From the NCBI GenBank assembly GCA_910585375.1, contig CAJUCZ010000016.1, positions 1 through 43,287 on the forward strand: DNA of 43,287 nucleotides, in the 5' to 3' direction. The translations under genes were made by a program, and so were the position numbers. The first letter of the stretch is position 1, and each line of letters starts with the position of its first letter. Under the pieces are notes generated by a model. The model did not search any database, was not told the DNA's origin, and saw nothing but the letters and a program-made list of their open reading frames with translations. Positions 24,097-33,549 of the stretch are shown piece by piece. The stretch is from an uncultured Alphaproteobacteria bacterium. Its GTDB lineage: Bacteria; Pseudomonadota; Alphaproteobacteria; RF32; CAG-239.

Positions 24097-24125
24097 AATA
24101 CAAAGCAGTTTTGCCTAAAAGTCAA
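24097..24125 (-). promoter_or_regulatory. Likely promoter of the opgG operon
   Basis: On the minus strand, -35 TTGACT (24125-24120), a 17-bp spacer and -10 TGTATT (24102-24097). The -10 is a weak match. Confidence 0.55.
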
Positions 24126-24167
24126 GGGCAAAAGCGCCGGTTTTTAACAAGGGCGTCAGGTTTGTCC

Positions 24168-24196
24168 TTGACAAGCCTGCGCTAAGGTAATAAAAC
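24168..24196 (+). promoter_or_regulatory. Likely promoter of mscL
   Basis: -35 TTGACA (24168-24173), a 17-bp spacer and -10 TAAAAC (24191-24196), about 40 bases before the mscL ATG. The -10 is weak. Confidence 0.55.
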
Positions 24197-24236
24197 AGAA
24201 AAAACAAAATGATAACCTGTATGTGGGAAACAAAGA

Positions 24237-24719
24237 ATGTTTAAGAAACTGGCAAATGAATTTAAGACTTTCGCCATGCGCGGAAACGTTATTGATATGG
24301 CCGTCGGTATCATTATCGGTGCGGCTTTTGGTAAAATAGTCGATTCTCTGGTCAAAGATATTATCATGCCGCCGATAGGGCTGTTGCTTGGCAAAGTTGA
24401 TTTTGCCAATTTGTTTATCGTGCTGAAAGACGGAGCGGTACCGGCGCCTTATGTATCGCTGGAAGCGGCTCAGCAGGCCGGAGCCGTCACACTGAATGTC
24501 GGTGTTTTTATCAATGTTGTCATCAGCTTCCTGATTGTTGCTTTTGCCGTATTTATCCTGATTAAAGCAATCAACGAATTGCAGGCCAAAATGGATAAAA
24601 AAGCGGCTGCGGAAGCTGCAAAGGCGGAGCCGACAACCAAAGAATGCCCGTATTGCTGTACGCAAATTCCGGTGCATGCAACCCGCTGCCCCAATTGTAC
24701 TTCGGAATTAAAGAAGTAA
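24237..24719 (+). CDS. mscL: Large-conductance mechanosensitive channel with a zinc-ribbon tail
   Basis: Inner-membrane channel that opens under high membrane tension and releases solutes after osmotic downshock. The N terminus (KEFKTF-like KLANEFKTFAMRGNVIDMAV) and TM1 are canonical; TM2 is about 93-113. E. coli MscL ends near residue 136. Here the protein is 160 aa and adds a Cys4 zinc ribbon: C137-P-Y-C140 and C151-P-N-C154. This tail would lie in the cytoplasm after the usual helical bundle. The osmotic link with divergent opgGH is notable. The Shine-Dalgarno is weak. Confidence 0.95.
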   Translation: MFKKLANEFKTFAMRGNVIDMAVGIIIGAAFGKIVDSLVKDIIMPPIGLLLGKVDFANLFIVLKDGAVPAPYVSLEAAQQAGAVTLNVGVFINVVISFLIVAFAVFILIKAINELQAKMDKKAAAEAAKAEPTTKECPYCCTQIPVHATRCPNCTSELKK

Positions 24720-24744
24720 CAGGATCTTATTGTTATCTTCCAAA

Positions 24745-24799
24745 CCGCCCCGGTGAACTTTTTCAAAATCAGAACAGTTCATTTCGGGCGGTTATCTTT
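24745..24799 (+). terminator. Terminator of mscL
   Basis: CCGCCCCGGTGAAC (24745-24758) pairs with GTTCATTTCGGGCGG (24777-24791) with small mismatches and is followed by TTATCTTT. Confidence 0.6.
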
Positions 24800-24890
24800 A
24801 ATATAGTTATTCCTCTTTGCTCTTTTTATTTTGGCTATTGCCTGACTCTTTTATTTTCTTGTCATTACCGGACTTCAATCCGGCAATCAA

Positions 24891-25053
24891 CCTTTCAAAG
24901 TACATTCTTCGTCACAACCCCGCCATAGCATCGCGAGCCACAGGGCACCGTACAAACTGAACACTGCCGACGTTCGGCCGCCTGCCGTGCAAGTTGCTCT
25001 TTTCTTTTTCCGAACAGCAAAGTGTTCAGAATAACATTGTTAATACTATAACA
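24891..25053 (-). ncRNA. Orphan structured RNA motif (copy 5)
   Basis: On the minus strand it follows the leader of Cys-rich gene 1 along nearly all its length: -10-like TATAGT (25050-25045), hairpin GAACA/TGTTC (25027-25023 with 25016-25012) where gene 1 has GGGCA/TGCCC, a 17-nt block identical to 8585-8601 (24968-24984), and the terminal hairpin CGAAG-AAUGUA-CUUUG (24911-24896). No gene follows on the minus strand before mscL runs antisense. It is either a free RNA or the remnant of a lost Cys-rich gene. The rest of the 24800-25180 spacer shows nothing further. Confidence 0.6.
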
Positions 25054-25181
25054 CAAAAAAACACAAGCTTTAAACATTATTGAAAGGGCAACTGGCTTTT
25101 GGGGCTATAGAAGCGGAAAATAGCGAAGAAATTTGGCTGGCGGGAGAAACAGATGCATATGGGAAAGGAAAAATTACGAAC

Positions 25182-25215
25182 AAAAAAAACCCGCACTTCA
25201 AAAAAGTACGGGGTT
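25182..25215 (-). terminator. Terminator of glgP
   Basis: On the minus strand AACCCCGTACTT pairs with AAGTGCGGGTT and is followed by TTTTTTG, 18-50 bases past the glgP stop codon. Confidence 0.88.
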
Positions 25216-25232
25216 GGTTAAACAAAAGAATT

Positions 25233-27704
25233 TTAGCCGACCGGTTTGATATGCCAAATATTATTGGCGTAATCCATAACTGCGCGGTCACTGGAGAACC
25301 TGCCGATACGTGCCACATTGAGAATGGCTTTTTTCGCCCAGGCTTCTTTGTTTTGAAAATCTTTTTCCATTTGGTGAACGGATTTTGCAAAATCCTCCAA
25401 ATCGGCCAAAACAAAGTAGTAGTCGCGGTTCATCAGCTCTTCATAAATGACCTTGAACAGCAAGACATAATCTTTTTCGCAGAACATGTTGGAGTTCAGG
25501 GCATTCATAATCCGCTTGATGTAAGGCGATTTTTCGGCATAATCCGCCGGATTGTAAGAATTGTTCTGACGCATTTCCTGAATCTGCTCTTCCCGCAGGC
25601 CGAAGAGATAGAAATTGTCTTCTCCGACGGCCTCGCGGATTTCAATATTTGCTCCGTCATAAGTACCGACGGTCAGTGCTCCGTTCAAAGCAAATTTCAT
25701 ATTGCCGGTGCCGCTGGCTTCAAAACCGGCCGTAGAAGACTGAACGCTGACGTTGGCTGCAGGTATCAAAACTTCGGCAAGTGAAACTTTATAGTCCGGC
25801 ATAAAGACGACTTTAATCATGTCGTTAACCCGCGGATCATTGTTGACCACATCGGCCACATTGTTAATAAGCTTGATGATCAGCTTGGCAAAATTATAAG
25901 ACGGAGCGGCCTTTCCCGCAAAAATGTAAGTCTTTTTGACGGTTGGATGGAAGTTGTCTTTAATAATGGCCAAATAGTCGCCGATAACCTGCAAAATGGT
26001 CATCAGCTGGCGTTTGTATTCGTGAATGCGCTTGGCATGAACAATAAACATGCTGTTCGGGTCAACAATCACGCCGCAGGTTTTAAATATAATTTTGGCC
26101 AGTTTTTCTTTGTTAGCCATTTTTACATTAATAAACTCCTGCACAAACTTCTTGTCTTTTACAAAATCCTGAACCCCCTCAAGCAGGTCAAGATTGGTAA
26201 TCCAGTCTTCGCCGATTTTCGAGCTGATTAAGTCAGCCAGAGCCGTATTGGCGTGCAACAGCCAGCGGCGCGGCGTAATGCCGTTGGTTACGTTGGTAAA
26301 TTTCTCCGGCCAGAGTTCGTAAAATTCCGGTACCAGTTTGGTTTTGACCAGTTCAGAGTGCAGTTTGGCCACGCCGTTGACCGAGAACGAACCGACAATG
26401 GACAGATTGGCCATACGGATGATCTGGTTGTCGCCATCGCCGGAAACAATTGACACGCGGCCGAGTTTGTACGGATCGTCACCGAATTTCTCACGGGCAA
26501 AATTCATAAAGCAGCGGTTTATTTCATAAATAATTTGCAAATGTCGCGGCAAGAGGCGTTTGAAGTAACGTGCCGGCCAGGTTTCCAGTGCTTCCGGCAA
26601 CAAGGTGTGATTGGTATAGGCAAAAATCTTGGTAACGATATTCCATGCATCGTCCCATTCCTGGCCGTGAACGTCAACCAGCAGCCGCATCAGTTCGGCA
26701 ATTGCCAGAGCCGGGTGCGTATCATTCAGTTGAACGCAAACCTGATCGGGCATTTGTTTAAAGTCATTGCTTTTTTCCAAAAAGCGGCGGACAATATCCT
26801 GCATGGCGCAGGAAACAAAGAAATACTGTTGTTTAAGACGCAGTTCCTTGCCGGATTCGACGGCATCGGACGGATAAAGCACTTTGGAAATCGTCTCGGT
26901 TTCAATTTTTTCTTTAACGGCTTCAATATAGCCGCCCTCATTAAAGATATTGATGTCAAGTTCGTCATTGGTCTTGGCTGAAAAAAGACGCAGATAATTG
27001 ACTGATTTTCCGTTATAGCCGACAATCGGAAAGTCGTAGGGAACGCCGTAAAGGGTATTGGTGTTCATCCAGATATAATTTTCTTTTCCTGAAGGGTCGC
27101 GGAAAGTCTCAACCTCGCCGTAAAGCGGAATTTTTACGGTTCTGTCCGGACGGGCGAACTGCCATGGAGAAAATTCTGCCGCCCAGCTGTCGGCCTGTTC
27201 AATCTGATACCCGTTTTCAAATTTTTGTTTAAACAGGCCGAAATTATAGTCAATACCGTAACCAAAGCCCGGAATGCCGAGTGAAGCCATAGAGTCAAGA
27301 TAGCAGGCCGCCAACCGACCGAGCCCGCCGTTTCCAAGTGCCGGATCATACTCCGTGTCAAAAATTTCGGCAATTGAAATATCGGGAAAACCGTCGATTT
27401 TAATATTTTTCATAATATTGAAAAGGCCGAGGTTATGCAGGTTGTTCTCTAAAGAACGGCCGATAAGGTATTCAACGGAGAGATAATAAATCCTTTTTGA
27501 ATTCGCCTTGTTGTAACGGGCAATGGTTTCATACATCTTGTCCATGGCAAATTCGCGCACGGCCAAAGAAATTGCCAGCAAAGCTTCTTCTTTGTTGATT
27601 TCGCAAGTCCGTTTGCCGATAAAATACTTAATATAATGTTCAATCGAAAGCTTTAACCGCGCTTTATCGATTTCATTAATGATTGTCGTATCTTTTTTGC
27701 TCAA
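25233..27704 (-). CDS. glgP: Glycogen/alpha-glucan phosphorylase
   Basis: PLP-dependent phosphorylase of about 823 aa that releases glucose-1-phosphate from alpha-1,4-glucan. Typical segments are NGGLGRLAACYLDSMASLGI near the start, the catalytic core WPEKFTNVTNGITPRRWL and VHAKRIHEYKRQLM, and the PLP-lysine motif EASGTGNMKFALNGALT. The start is taken as TTG at 27704, because GAGGAG lies seven bases upstream and the product then has the usual family length; the ORF is open 50 codons further but without a ribosome site. No glgA, glgB or glgC is in the window. Confidence 0.93.
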   Translation of the reverse strand: MSKKDTTIINEIDKARLKLSIEHYIKYFIGKRTCEINKEEALLAISLAVREFAMDKMYETIARYNKANSKRIYYLSVEYLIGRSLENNLHNLGLFNIMKNIKIDGFPDISIAEIFDTEYDPALGNGGLGRLAACYLDSMASLGIPGFGYGIDYNFGLFKQKFENGYQIEQADSWAAEFSPWQFARPDRTVKIPLYGEVETFRDPSGKENYIWMNTNTLYGVPYDFPIVGYNGKSVNYLRLFSAKTNDELDINIFNEGGYIEAVKEKIETETISKVLYPSDAVESGKELRLKQQYFFVSCAMQDIVRRFLEKSNDFKQMPDQVCVQLNDTHPALAIAELMRLLVDVHGQEWDDAWNIVTKIFAYTNHTLLPEALETWPARYFKRLLPRHLQIIYEINRCFMNFAREKFGDDPYKLGRVSIVSGDGDNQIIRMANLSIVGSFSVNGVAKLHSELVKTKLVPEFYELWPEKFTNVTNGITPRRWLLHANTALADLISSKIGEDWITNLDLLEGVQDFVKDKKFVQEFINVKMANKEKLAKIIFKTCGVIVDPNSMFIVHAKRIHEYKRQLMTILQVIGDYLAIIKDNFHPTVKKTYIFAGKAAPSYNFAKLIIKLINNVADVVNNDPRVNDMIKVVFMPDYKVSLAEVLIPAANVSVQSSTAGFEASGTGNMKFALNGALTVGTYDGANIEIREAVGEDNFYLFGLREEQIQEMRQNNSYNPADYAEKSPYIKRIMNALNSNMFCEKDYVLLFKVIYEELMNRDYYFVLADLEDFAKSVHQMEKDFQNKEAWAKKAILNVARIGRFSSDRAVMDYANNIWHIKPVG

Positions 27705-27848
27705 AATTACTCTCCTCAGGGTCATTGATAACATTTCCTGCCCATAACAATATTTACAATTGTTTGAAATATGGTTAATGAAAGATATAATCATGAAATT
27801 ATACATCCACAATAGTACACATTTAATCATTTTGTCGTGAAAATAAAG

Positions 27849-27876
27849 TTGCAAAATATTGTTTTTTGAATATAAT
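27849..27876 (+). promoter_or_regulatory. Promoter of the TolC-family gene
   Basis: -35 TTGCAA (27849-27854), a 16-bp spacer and -10 TATAAT (27871-27876), 38 bases before the ATG. Same -35 and spacing as the repeated-element promoters. Confidence 0.8.
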
Positions 27877-27913
27877 CCCGCTGAGAATATGGATGTATAA
27901 GAGGTAAAAATTC

Positions 27914-29272
27914 ATGAAAAAGACATTTTTGTGCAGCCTTCTGATGGCGGCTGCAATTCCGGGCGTTGCTTGCGCTCAAGATATTTTTGAGGCTTTAAGC
28001 GATGCCTATCGCAGCAATCCGACTTTGCAGGCGCAACGGGCATATCTCCGCTCTATAGATGAAAATGTTGCAATTGCCAAATCCGGTTACCGTCCGAACA
28101 TTTATCTTCAGGGCAGCTATGCCGACGCCGATGTTGACAGCAACCAGCCGGGAGATGCCAGCCGCACCAAACAAAAAGTTATCGCGGCCAAAGTTTCACA
28201 GCCGTTGTTCAGCGGTTTTCAGACCGTAAATTCGGTCAAGTCGGCTGATAAAGTCGTGCGTTCCCAACAGGATAACCTTTTTAATGTCGAACAAACGGTA
28301 TTTCTTGATGCTTCAACAGCCTATCTTGATGTTTTGCGCGATACCGCAATCGTGGATTTGCAAAAAAACAATGAAAAACTTCTGAAAAAACGCCTGGATG
28401 AAACAATCCAGCGTTTTAATGTCGGCGAAGTCACCCGTACAGACGTTTCTCAGGCACGCGCCCGCCATTCGCAGGCCAAAGCTGACCGCATTAGTTCGGA
28501 AGGGACATTGCAGGCATCCCGCGCTAATTATGCCCGTATTATCGGTGTTCGTCCCGAGGATCTGAAAGCGCCGGAAAGTCTGGACAAGTTTTTGCCGGCA
28601 AGTTTTGAAGAAGCGTTGGAATATGCCAAAGTCCACAACTATTCTATTTTGCAGGCCAAAAATTATTTCGAAGCGAAAGAATATGACGTCAAAACCAAAA
28701 CCGGCGCCTTGCTGCCGAGCATTACCTTGGACGGCGAAGCCTCCAAAACCAGAGGCGACATTGATATCCTGCCGAATGACAGCGAGGTTGACAATCTGGA
28801 GTGGAGCGTCAATATGACCGTTCCGTTGTACAGCTCCGGCGAAACCCGTGCCAAAATCCGCCAAAGTAAGTATCAAAAGTGGCAGGCGCGCGAGCAGGTT
28901 GCCGAAGCTGAGCGCAATGTCACGGAAAGCGTAACCAGTGCTTGGGAATATATGCTGGCGAACAAAGCCATGTTGTCGTCAATCAAAGACCAGATTAAGG
29001 CCAACGAAATTGCGTTGGAAGGCGTCCAGAAAGAAGAAGCTCTCGGCAACCGTACAATTCTTGACGTGTTGGATGCTTATCAGGAATTGTTGAACTCTAA
29101 CGTTGAGCAAGTAAAAGCCCGCCGCAACTACTATGTTTCGGCAATGTCTTTGCTGCAGGCCATGGGCAAATTGACGGCCCGCAACCTGAATCTTGATGTT
29201 GAGTATTATGATGCCAAGAAGTTCTATAAAGAAACACGGGACAAATGGCTTTCTATATCTGTTGATGATTAA
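27914..29272 (+). CDS. TolC-family outer membrane efflux protein
   Basis: Outer-membrane channel of 452 aa. A signal peptide (TFLCSLLMAAAIPGVACA) precedes two OEP repeats. Hallmarks are DIFEALSDAYRSNPTLQAQR near the start, VAKVSQPLFSGFQTVNSV, the long helices with QNLLDV-type FLDASTAYLDVLRD, and in the second repeat MTVPLYSSGETRAKIRQ and NRTILDVLDAYQEL. It would form the trimeric exit duct for RND efflux or type I secretion. TolC of E. coli is 493 aa. It is the first gene of a TolC-PopZ-ValS order that, to my knowledge, recurs in Alphaproteobacteria. Confidence 0.92.
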   Translation: MKKTFLCSLLMAAAIPGVACAQDIFEALSDAYRSNPTLQAQRAYLRSIDENVAIAKSGYRPNIYLQGSYADADVDSNQPGDASRTKQKVIAAKVSQPLFSGFQTVNSVKSADKVVRSQQDNLFNVEQTVFLDASTAYLDVLRDTAIVDLQKNNEKLLKKRLDETIQRFNVGEVTRTDVSQARARHSQAKADRISSEGTLQASRANYARIIGVRPEDLKAPESLDKFLPASFEEALEYAKVHNYSILQAKNYFEAKEYDVKTKTGALLPSITLDGEASKTRGDIDILPNDSEVDNLEWSVNMTVPLYSSGETRAKIRQSKYQKWQAREQVAEAERNVTESVTSAWEYMLANKAMLSSIKDQIKANEIALEGVQKEEALGNRTILDVLDAYQELLNSNVEQVKARRNYYVSAMSLLQAMGKLTARNLNLDVEYYDAKKFYKETRDKWLSISVDD

Positions 29273-29418
29273 AAAATGCCTTGCCGCGCTGATGTTCAAA
29301 AAAACAATAAAACATATTTACAGTTGGAATCTAATATAATATGTTAAGATAAGTTAAATATTGAATGTCAGCCCGCAAGGCTTGTATTTTTATTAAGAAC
29401 ACGGAATTGGTGAGAGAA

Positions 29419-30666
29419 ATGGCCGAACAACAAGACGAAATGTCAATGAATGAAATCTTGTCTTCAATCAAAAATATTTTGGTTGAAGGCGAAAACCCCG
29501 CAGCACCTTCAACTTCCGGCTTTACTCCGCCGGAACCGCATCCTGTCGGAGAAGAAAAAGTTGTTCCGGCAGAACCTGTTTTGACGGATTCTCTGGATAT
29601 TGAAAAATCAGATCTTGATCTGAGTGAACTCAAGCTTGAAGACAGTGATATTCTGGAACTTTCGCCTGATATGGCTGTTGAGCCCGCACAGCCGGATTCT
29701 CTACCGGAAACAATGCCGGTTGCCGAAGAAATCAATTTGGCGGATGAACTCGCAGGAGTAGATTTAACGCCTGAAATCGTTGATGATAAAGGTGATGAAC
29801 TGCCGGAACCGGAAATTGGCGGAACAGATGAACCGGAAGTCGGTTTTGACCAATTAATTGAACAAAATGCTCTGGCAAAACCCGGTGAAGAAGAACAAAA
29901 CAATGCGGTAATAGATGTGGAATCCGAACCGTATTATGAAGAGCCGGCTTCTGAAAATACGGAGCTTCCCGAACTTCCAGCCCCGACAGAAGAAGCCGTA
30001 CAGGCAGAAAATTTTGATAATATATCAACTGCCGCAGATTCGGAATATCGTTCGGAAACAGAACAATATTTTACCGTGCCTGAAAATGCCGTTGCGGAAA
30101 TGTCTTGGCCGGAACCGGCGGAAAACAAAACAAAGCCGGTTTTGGAAGATAATATTGAATCTGAACGGATGGCCGCGCCGGCAGTTGAACCGGTGGCGAT
30201 GCCTGCCGTTTCAGCGCCCGAACCGCTGACGGCTCCCGCTCCGGCACCGGAGACGTCCGTAGCTGAACCTGTTAAGGAACCGGCTATTGAAAACGTACCG
30301 GCTGTTGATGAAGACGTTGCCGATGTTTCTGCAAACATTATCAACAATTTTGCAAAATTATTTGCCAAAGAAGAAACGCCGGCTCCCGAGACAGTCCGCC
30401 CGTCTCTCGGAATTGCGCCGGTGTCGGACAATATCAGATTGGGCAACGCTTCCCAAACTTTGGAAGATATGCTGAAAGTCACGTTGCAGGGTTTGGTCTC
30501 TGATTGGGTTTCCGGTGCAAAAAGCAATATTGATTTGTATGATCTGGCTTCAAAAGAAGTTGCCCGTCAGACAAAAGTCTGGCTGGATGCCAACCTGCCG
30601 GCCGTTGTTGAAGGCGTGGTAAAAAAAGAAATTGAACGAGTGATGGTAAAGGTTGGCCGAAGCTGA
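29419..30666 (+). CDS. PopZ-like (DUF2497) protein with a long acidic middle
   Basis: Probable polar organising protein of 415 aa. The N terminus (EQQDEMSMNEILSSIKNILV) matches the DUF2497/PopZ signature of the type MEEILASIRRII, and the C terminus (LEDMLKVTLQGLVSDW, WLDANLPAVVEGVVKKEIER) is the conserved oligomerising helix region. In Caulobacter PopZ (177 aa) the middle is an acidic Pro-rich linker; here it is roughly twice as long (about 30-330), made of Glu, Asp, Pro, Val and Ala. PopZ gathers cell-pole proteins such as ParB and CckA-pathway kinases. The start at 29419 is preferred because the family motif begins there and a GGTGAGAG lies just upstream. Confidence 0.85.
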   Translation: MAEQQDEMSMNEILSSIKNILVEGENPAAPSTSGFTPPEPHPVGEEKVVPAEPVLTDSLDIEKSDLDLSELKLEDSDILELSPDMAVEPAQPDSLPETMPVAEEINLADELAGVDLTPEIVDDKGDELPEPEIGGTDEPEVGFDQLIEQNALAKPGEEEQNNAVIDVESEPYYEEPASENTELPELPAPTEEAVQAENFDNISTAADSEYRSETEQYFTVPENAVAEMSWPEPAENKTKPVLEDNIESERMAAPAVEPVAMPAVSAPEPLTAPAPAPETSVAEPVKEPAIENVPAVDEDVADVSANIINNFAKLFAKEETPAPETVRPSLGIAPVSDNIRLGNASQTLEDMLKVTLQGLVSDWVSGAKSNIDLYDLASKEVARQTKVWLDANLPAVVEGVVKKEIERVMVKVGRS

Positions 30667-30691
30667 GCCATTGGCGCCGACCTCCGTCTTT

Positions 30692-30735
30692 TTTGCCCCC
30701 AAATTGATTTTTGAGGGCATTTGTCGCTTTTTTAT
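30692..30735 (+). terminator. Possible terminator before valS
   Basis: GCCCCCAAA/TTTTTGAGGGC forms a hairpin of about 9 bp with mismatches, followed by ATTTGTCGCTTTTTT. It lies between the PopZ-like gene and valS. Confidence 0.5.
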
Positions 30736-30768
30736 GTCATGGAATAAAGAAATTTAGGGAAAATAATA

Positions 30769-33417
30769 ATGTTGGAAAAAACTTATAATCCAAAAGATTT
30801 TGAAGAAAAAATTTATGCCGATTGGGAAAACAGTGGAGATTTCAAGCCTGATATGCGCAGCAATAAGGACGCTTTTGCCGTTGTTATTCCGCCGCCGAAC
30901 GTTACCGGCGTTTTGCATATGGGACATGCGCTGGACGACACGTTGCAGGATATTCTGATTCGCTATAACCGCATGCTGGGCAAAAAAGTTTTGTGGCAGC
31001 CGGGAACAGATCATGCCGGTATTGCAACCCAAATGGTTGTCGAACGCAATCTGGCCAAAGAGGGCATTACCCGACATGACCTGGGGCGTGAGAAATTTAT
31101 TGAAACCGTCTGGAAATGGCGTGAACAGTCCGGCGGCACAATCTGCAAGCAGCTGCGTCGTCTCGGTGCTTCCTGCGATTGGAGCCGCGAGCGTTTTACC
31201 ATGGACGAAGGCCTGAGCCGCGCTGTTCGCAAAATCTTTGTCAACCTGTATAAAGACGGGCTGATTTATAAAGCCAAAAAACTGGTTAACTGGGATTCCA
31301 AATTTATGACGGCCGTTTCGGATTTGGAAGTTGTCCAAAAAGAAACCGTCGGCAAAATGTATTACTACAAATATCCGATTGAAGGCGCAGAGGGAGAGTT
31401 TATCCATATTGCCACCACCCGTCCTGAAACCATGTTCGGAGATACTGCCGTTGCGGTCAGCAAAGAAAATGAAAAACTTAAACACCTGATCGGCAAAAAT
31501 GCGATTCTGCCGATTGTTAACCGTCCGATTCCGATTGTCGGCGATGAACATGCCGATCCGGAAAAAGGCACAGGCGCGGTTAAGATTACGCCGGCGCACG
31601 ACTTTAATGACTTTGAAGTCGGCAAACGCCATAATCTGCCGATGATTAATATTCTGAACGAAGACGCGACTTTGAACGAAAATACGCCTTTCCCCGGAAT
31701 GGATACGCAGACGGCGCGCAAAAAGACGATTGAAAAGCTCGAAGAACTCGGCCTGATGGAAAAAATTGAAGACCACCCTATGGTTATTCCTTACGGCGAC
31801 CGCTCCGGCGTTGTCATTGAGCCGTTAATGACCGACCAGTGGTTTGTTGATGCGCCGACCTTGGCCAAAGAAGCGATTCGCGTTGTTGAAAACGGCGAAA
31901 TGGAATTTGTGCCGAAATCTTATGAAAAAACATATTTTGAATGGATGCGCAACATCCAGCCTTGGTGTATTTCCCGCCAATTATGGTGGGGACACCAAAT
32001 GCCGATTTGGTACGGCCCGGACGGTGAGATTTTCTGTGAGGAAAATGAGGCCGAAGCTCAGGCTGCGGCTGATAAGCACTATGGCAAAAGCGTTGAACTG
32101 ACTCGCGAAACAGACGTGCTTGACACTTGGTTTTCTTCCGGGTTATGGGCTTTTTCAACCTTGGGCTGGCCGGACAAAACCGAATATCTGGATACTTTCT
32201 ACCCGACTTCGGTTTTGGTAACGGGGTTTGACATTATCTTCTTCTGGGTTGCCAGAATGATGATGATGAGCATGTATATGATGAAAAACGTCCCGTTTAA
32301 AAAATGCTACATCCATGGTTTGGTGCGTGATGAAAAAGGCCAGAAAATGTCCAAATCCAAAGGCAACACCGTTGACCCGATGGATACCATTGAAAAATAC
32401 GGCGCTGATGCTTTGCGCTTTTTTATGGCAGCAATGGAAACGCAGGGACGCGATATCAATATGAGCGAAAGCCGCATTGCCGGTTATCGCAACTTTGCCA
32501 CTAAATTGTGGAACGCCTCCCGCTTTGGCGAAATGAACCATTGTTTTGAAAACCGTACGGCATTTAATGAAAACAGCGTTAAGCATGCGGTTAATAAATG
32601 GATTGTCGCTAAAGCCAAAGAGGCCTCAAAAGAGGTTACGGAAAATCTTAACAGCTTCCGTTTCTCCGATGCCGCCAATGCCGTCTATCAGTTTGTCTGG
32701 GGCGCTTTCTGCGACTGGTATATTGAAATGATTAAGCCGATTTTCTATGGTGAAAGCGAGCCGGAAAAAGCAGAAACCCGCAATACTTTTGCTTGGGTGT
32801 TAGATAGAATCTTGGTTATTTTGCACCCGTTTATGCCGTTTATTACAACGGAACTGTGGAACAATACGGCAGACAAGCGCGAAGCCAAATTGATTCATGC
32901 CGCTTGGCCGTTGCCGGAAAAAATTGATACAGCGGCAATGGCGGAAATTGATTGGGCAATTGATTTGATTTCGGCTGTCCGTTCACTGCGTGCGGAGATG
33001 AACCTGCCGGCTGCCGCCAAGTTGACGGTATATCTGAAAGGTGCCAATGCCGCATCTTGTGCAAATCTGCAAAACTTTAACAATATTATCAGCTCTCTTG
33101 CCCGATTGGAAAAGCTGGAATGCTTTGGCAAAGATGCTGAAGTCAGCAAGGATATGGTCCAGAGCGTTTTCAAAGAAGCGACAATCCTGCTTCCTTTAAA
33201 AGGTGTTGTAGATTTTTCGGCAGAAAAAGAACGCCTGAAAAAAGAGTTGGATAAGCTGAATAAAGACTTGGAAGGCTACGCGCGGAAACTGCAAAACCCC
33301 GGCTTTGTCGAAAGAGCGCCGGCTGCAGTCGTTGAAGAAGAAAAACGCCGTCAGGCTGAAGCGCTGGAAAACAAGAGCAAGGTTGAAGAAGCTCTGGCCA
33401 GAATTGCCGATTTCTAG
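30769..33417 (+). CDS. valS: Valine--tRNA ligase
   Basis: Class Ia aminoacyl-tRNA synthetase of 882 aa that charges tRNA-Val. The HIGH motif is PPPNVTGVLHMGH (41-53) and the KMSKS motif is GQKMSKSKGN (KMSKS at 526-530). The editing (CP1) domain lies between them (TTRPETMFGDTAVAV, GTGAVKITPAHD). The C-terminal anticodon-binding domain is followed by a Lys/Glu coiled coil (ERLKKELDKLNKDLEGYARK) typical of ValS. Length is normal. The Shine-Dalgarno is weak (AGGGAAAA). Confidence 0.98.
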   Translation: MLEKTYNPKDFEEKIYADWENSGDFKPDMRSNKDAFAVVIPPPNVTGVLHMGHALDDTLQDILIRYNRMLGKKVLWQPGTDHAGIATQMVVERNLAKEGITRHDLGREKFIETVWKWREQSGGTICKQLRRLGASCDWSRERFTMDEGLSRAVRKIFVNLYKDGLIYKAKKLVNWDSKFMTAVSDLEVVQKETVGKMYYYKYPIEGAEGEFIHIATTRPETMFGDTAVAVSKENEKLKHLIGKNAILPIVNRPIPIVGDEHADPEKGTGAVKITPAHDFNDFEVGKRHNLPMINILNEDATLNENTPFPGMDTQTARKKTIEKLEELGLMEKIEDHPMVIPYGDRSGVVIEPLMTDQWFVDAPTLAKEAIRVVENGEMEFVPKSYEKTYFEWMRNIQPWCISRQLWWGHQMPIWYGPDGEIFCEENEAEAQAAADKHYGKSVELTRETDVLDTWFSSGLWAFSTLGWPDKTEYLDTFYPTSVLVTGFDIIFFWVARMMMMSMYMMKNVPFKKCYIHGLVRDEKGQKMSKSKGNTVDPMDTIEKYGADALRFFMAAMETQGRDINMSESRIAGYRNFATKLWNASRFGEMNHCFENRTAFNENSVKHAVNKWIVAKAKEASKEVTENLNSFRFSDAANAVYQFVWGAFCDWYIEMIKPIFYGESEPEKAETRNTFAWVLDRILVILHPFMPFITTELWNNTADKREAKLIHAAWPLPEKIDTAAMAEIDWAIDLISAVRSLRAEMNLPAAAKLTVYLKGANAASCANLQNFNNIISSLARLEKLECFGKDAEVSKDMVQSVFKEATILLPLKGVVDFSAEKERLKKELDKLNKDLEGYARKLQNPGFVERAPAAVVEEEKRRQAEALENKSKVEEALARIADF

Positions 33418-33451
33418 CAGGCATAAGGCTGTATATGGCCATGTCCATAAA

Positions 33452-33486
33452 AATACCACAAACTCACATTTGTGGTATTTTTTTAC
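33452..33486. terminator. Terminator of valS, probably bidirectional
   Basis: The 10-bp stem ATACCACAAA/TTTGTGGTAT with loop CTCACA is followed by a T-run of 7. Confidence 0.88.
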
Positions 33487-33549
33487 TTTTTATATAGGCT
33501 TATGTTGAGTTAAAATAAGAAGCCATATTTTCAGGATAAATTAGCTGTA

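Noticed and set aside
24891..25053. tRNA, 6S RNA or SRP RNA
   Set aside because: No cloverleaf or T-loop sequence, no long 6S-type open duplex and no SRP tetraloop motif.
30754..31776. 340 aa minus-strand ORF opposite valS
   Set aside because: Phe/Asn-rich shadow typical of the antisense of Glu/Lys-rich coding sequence; valS is certain.
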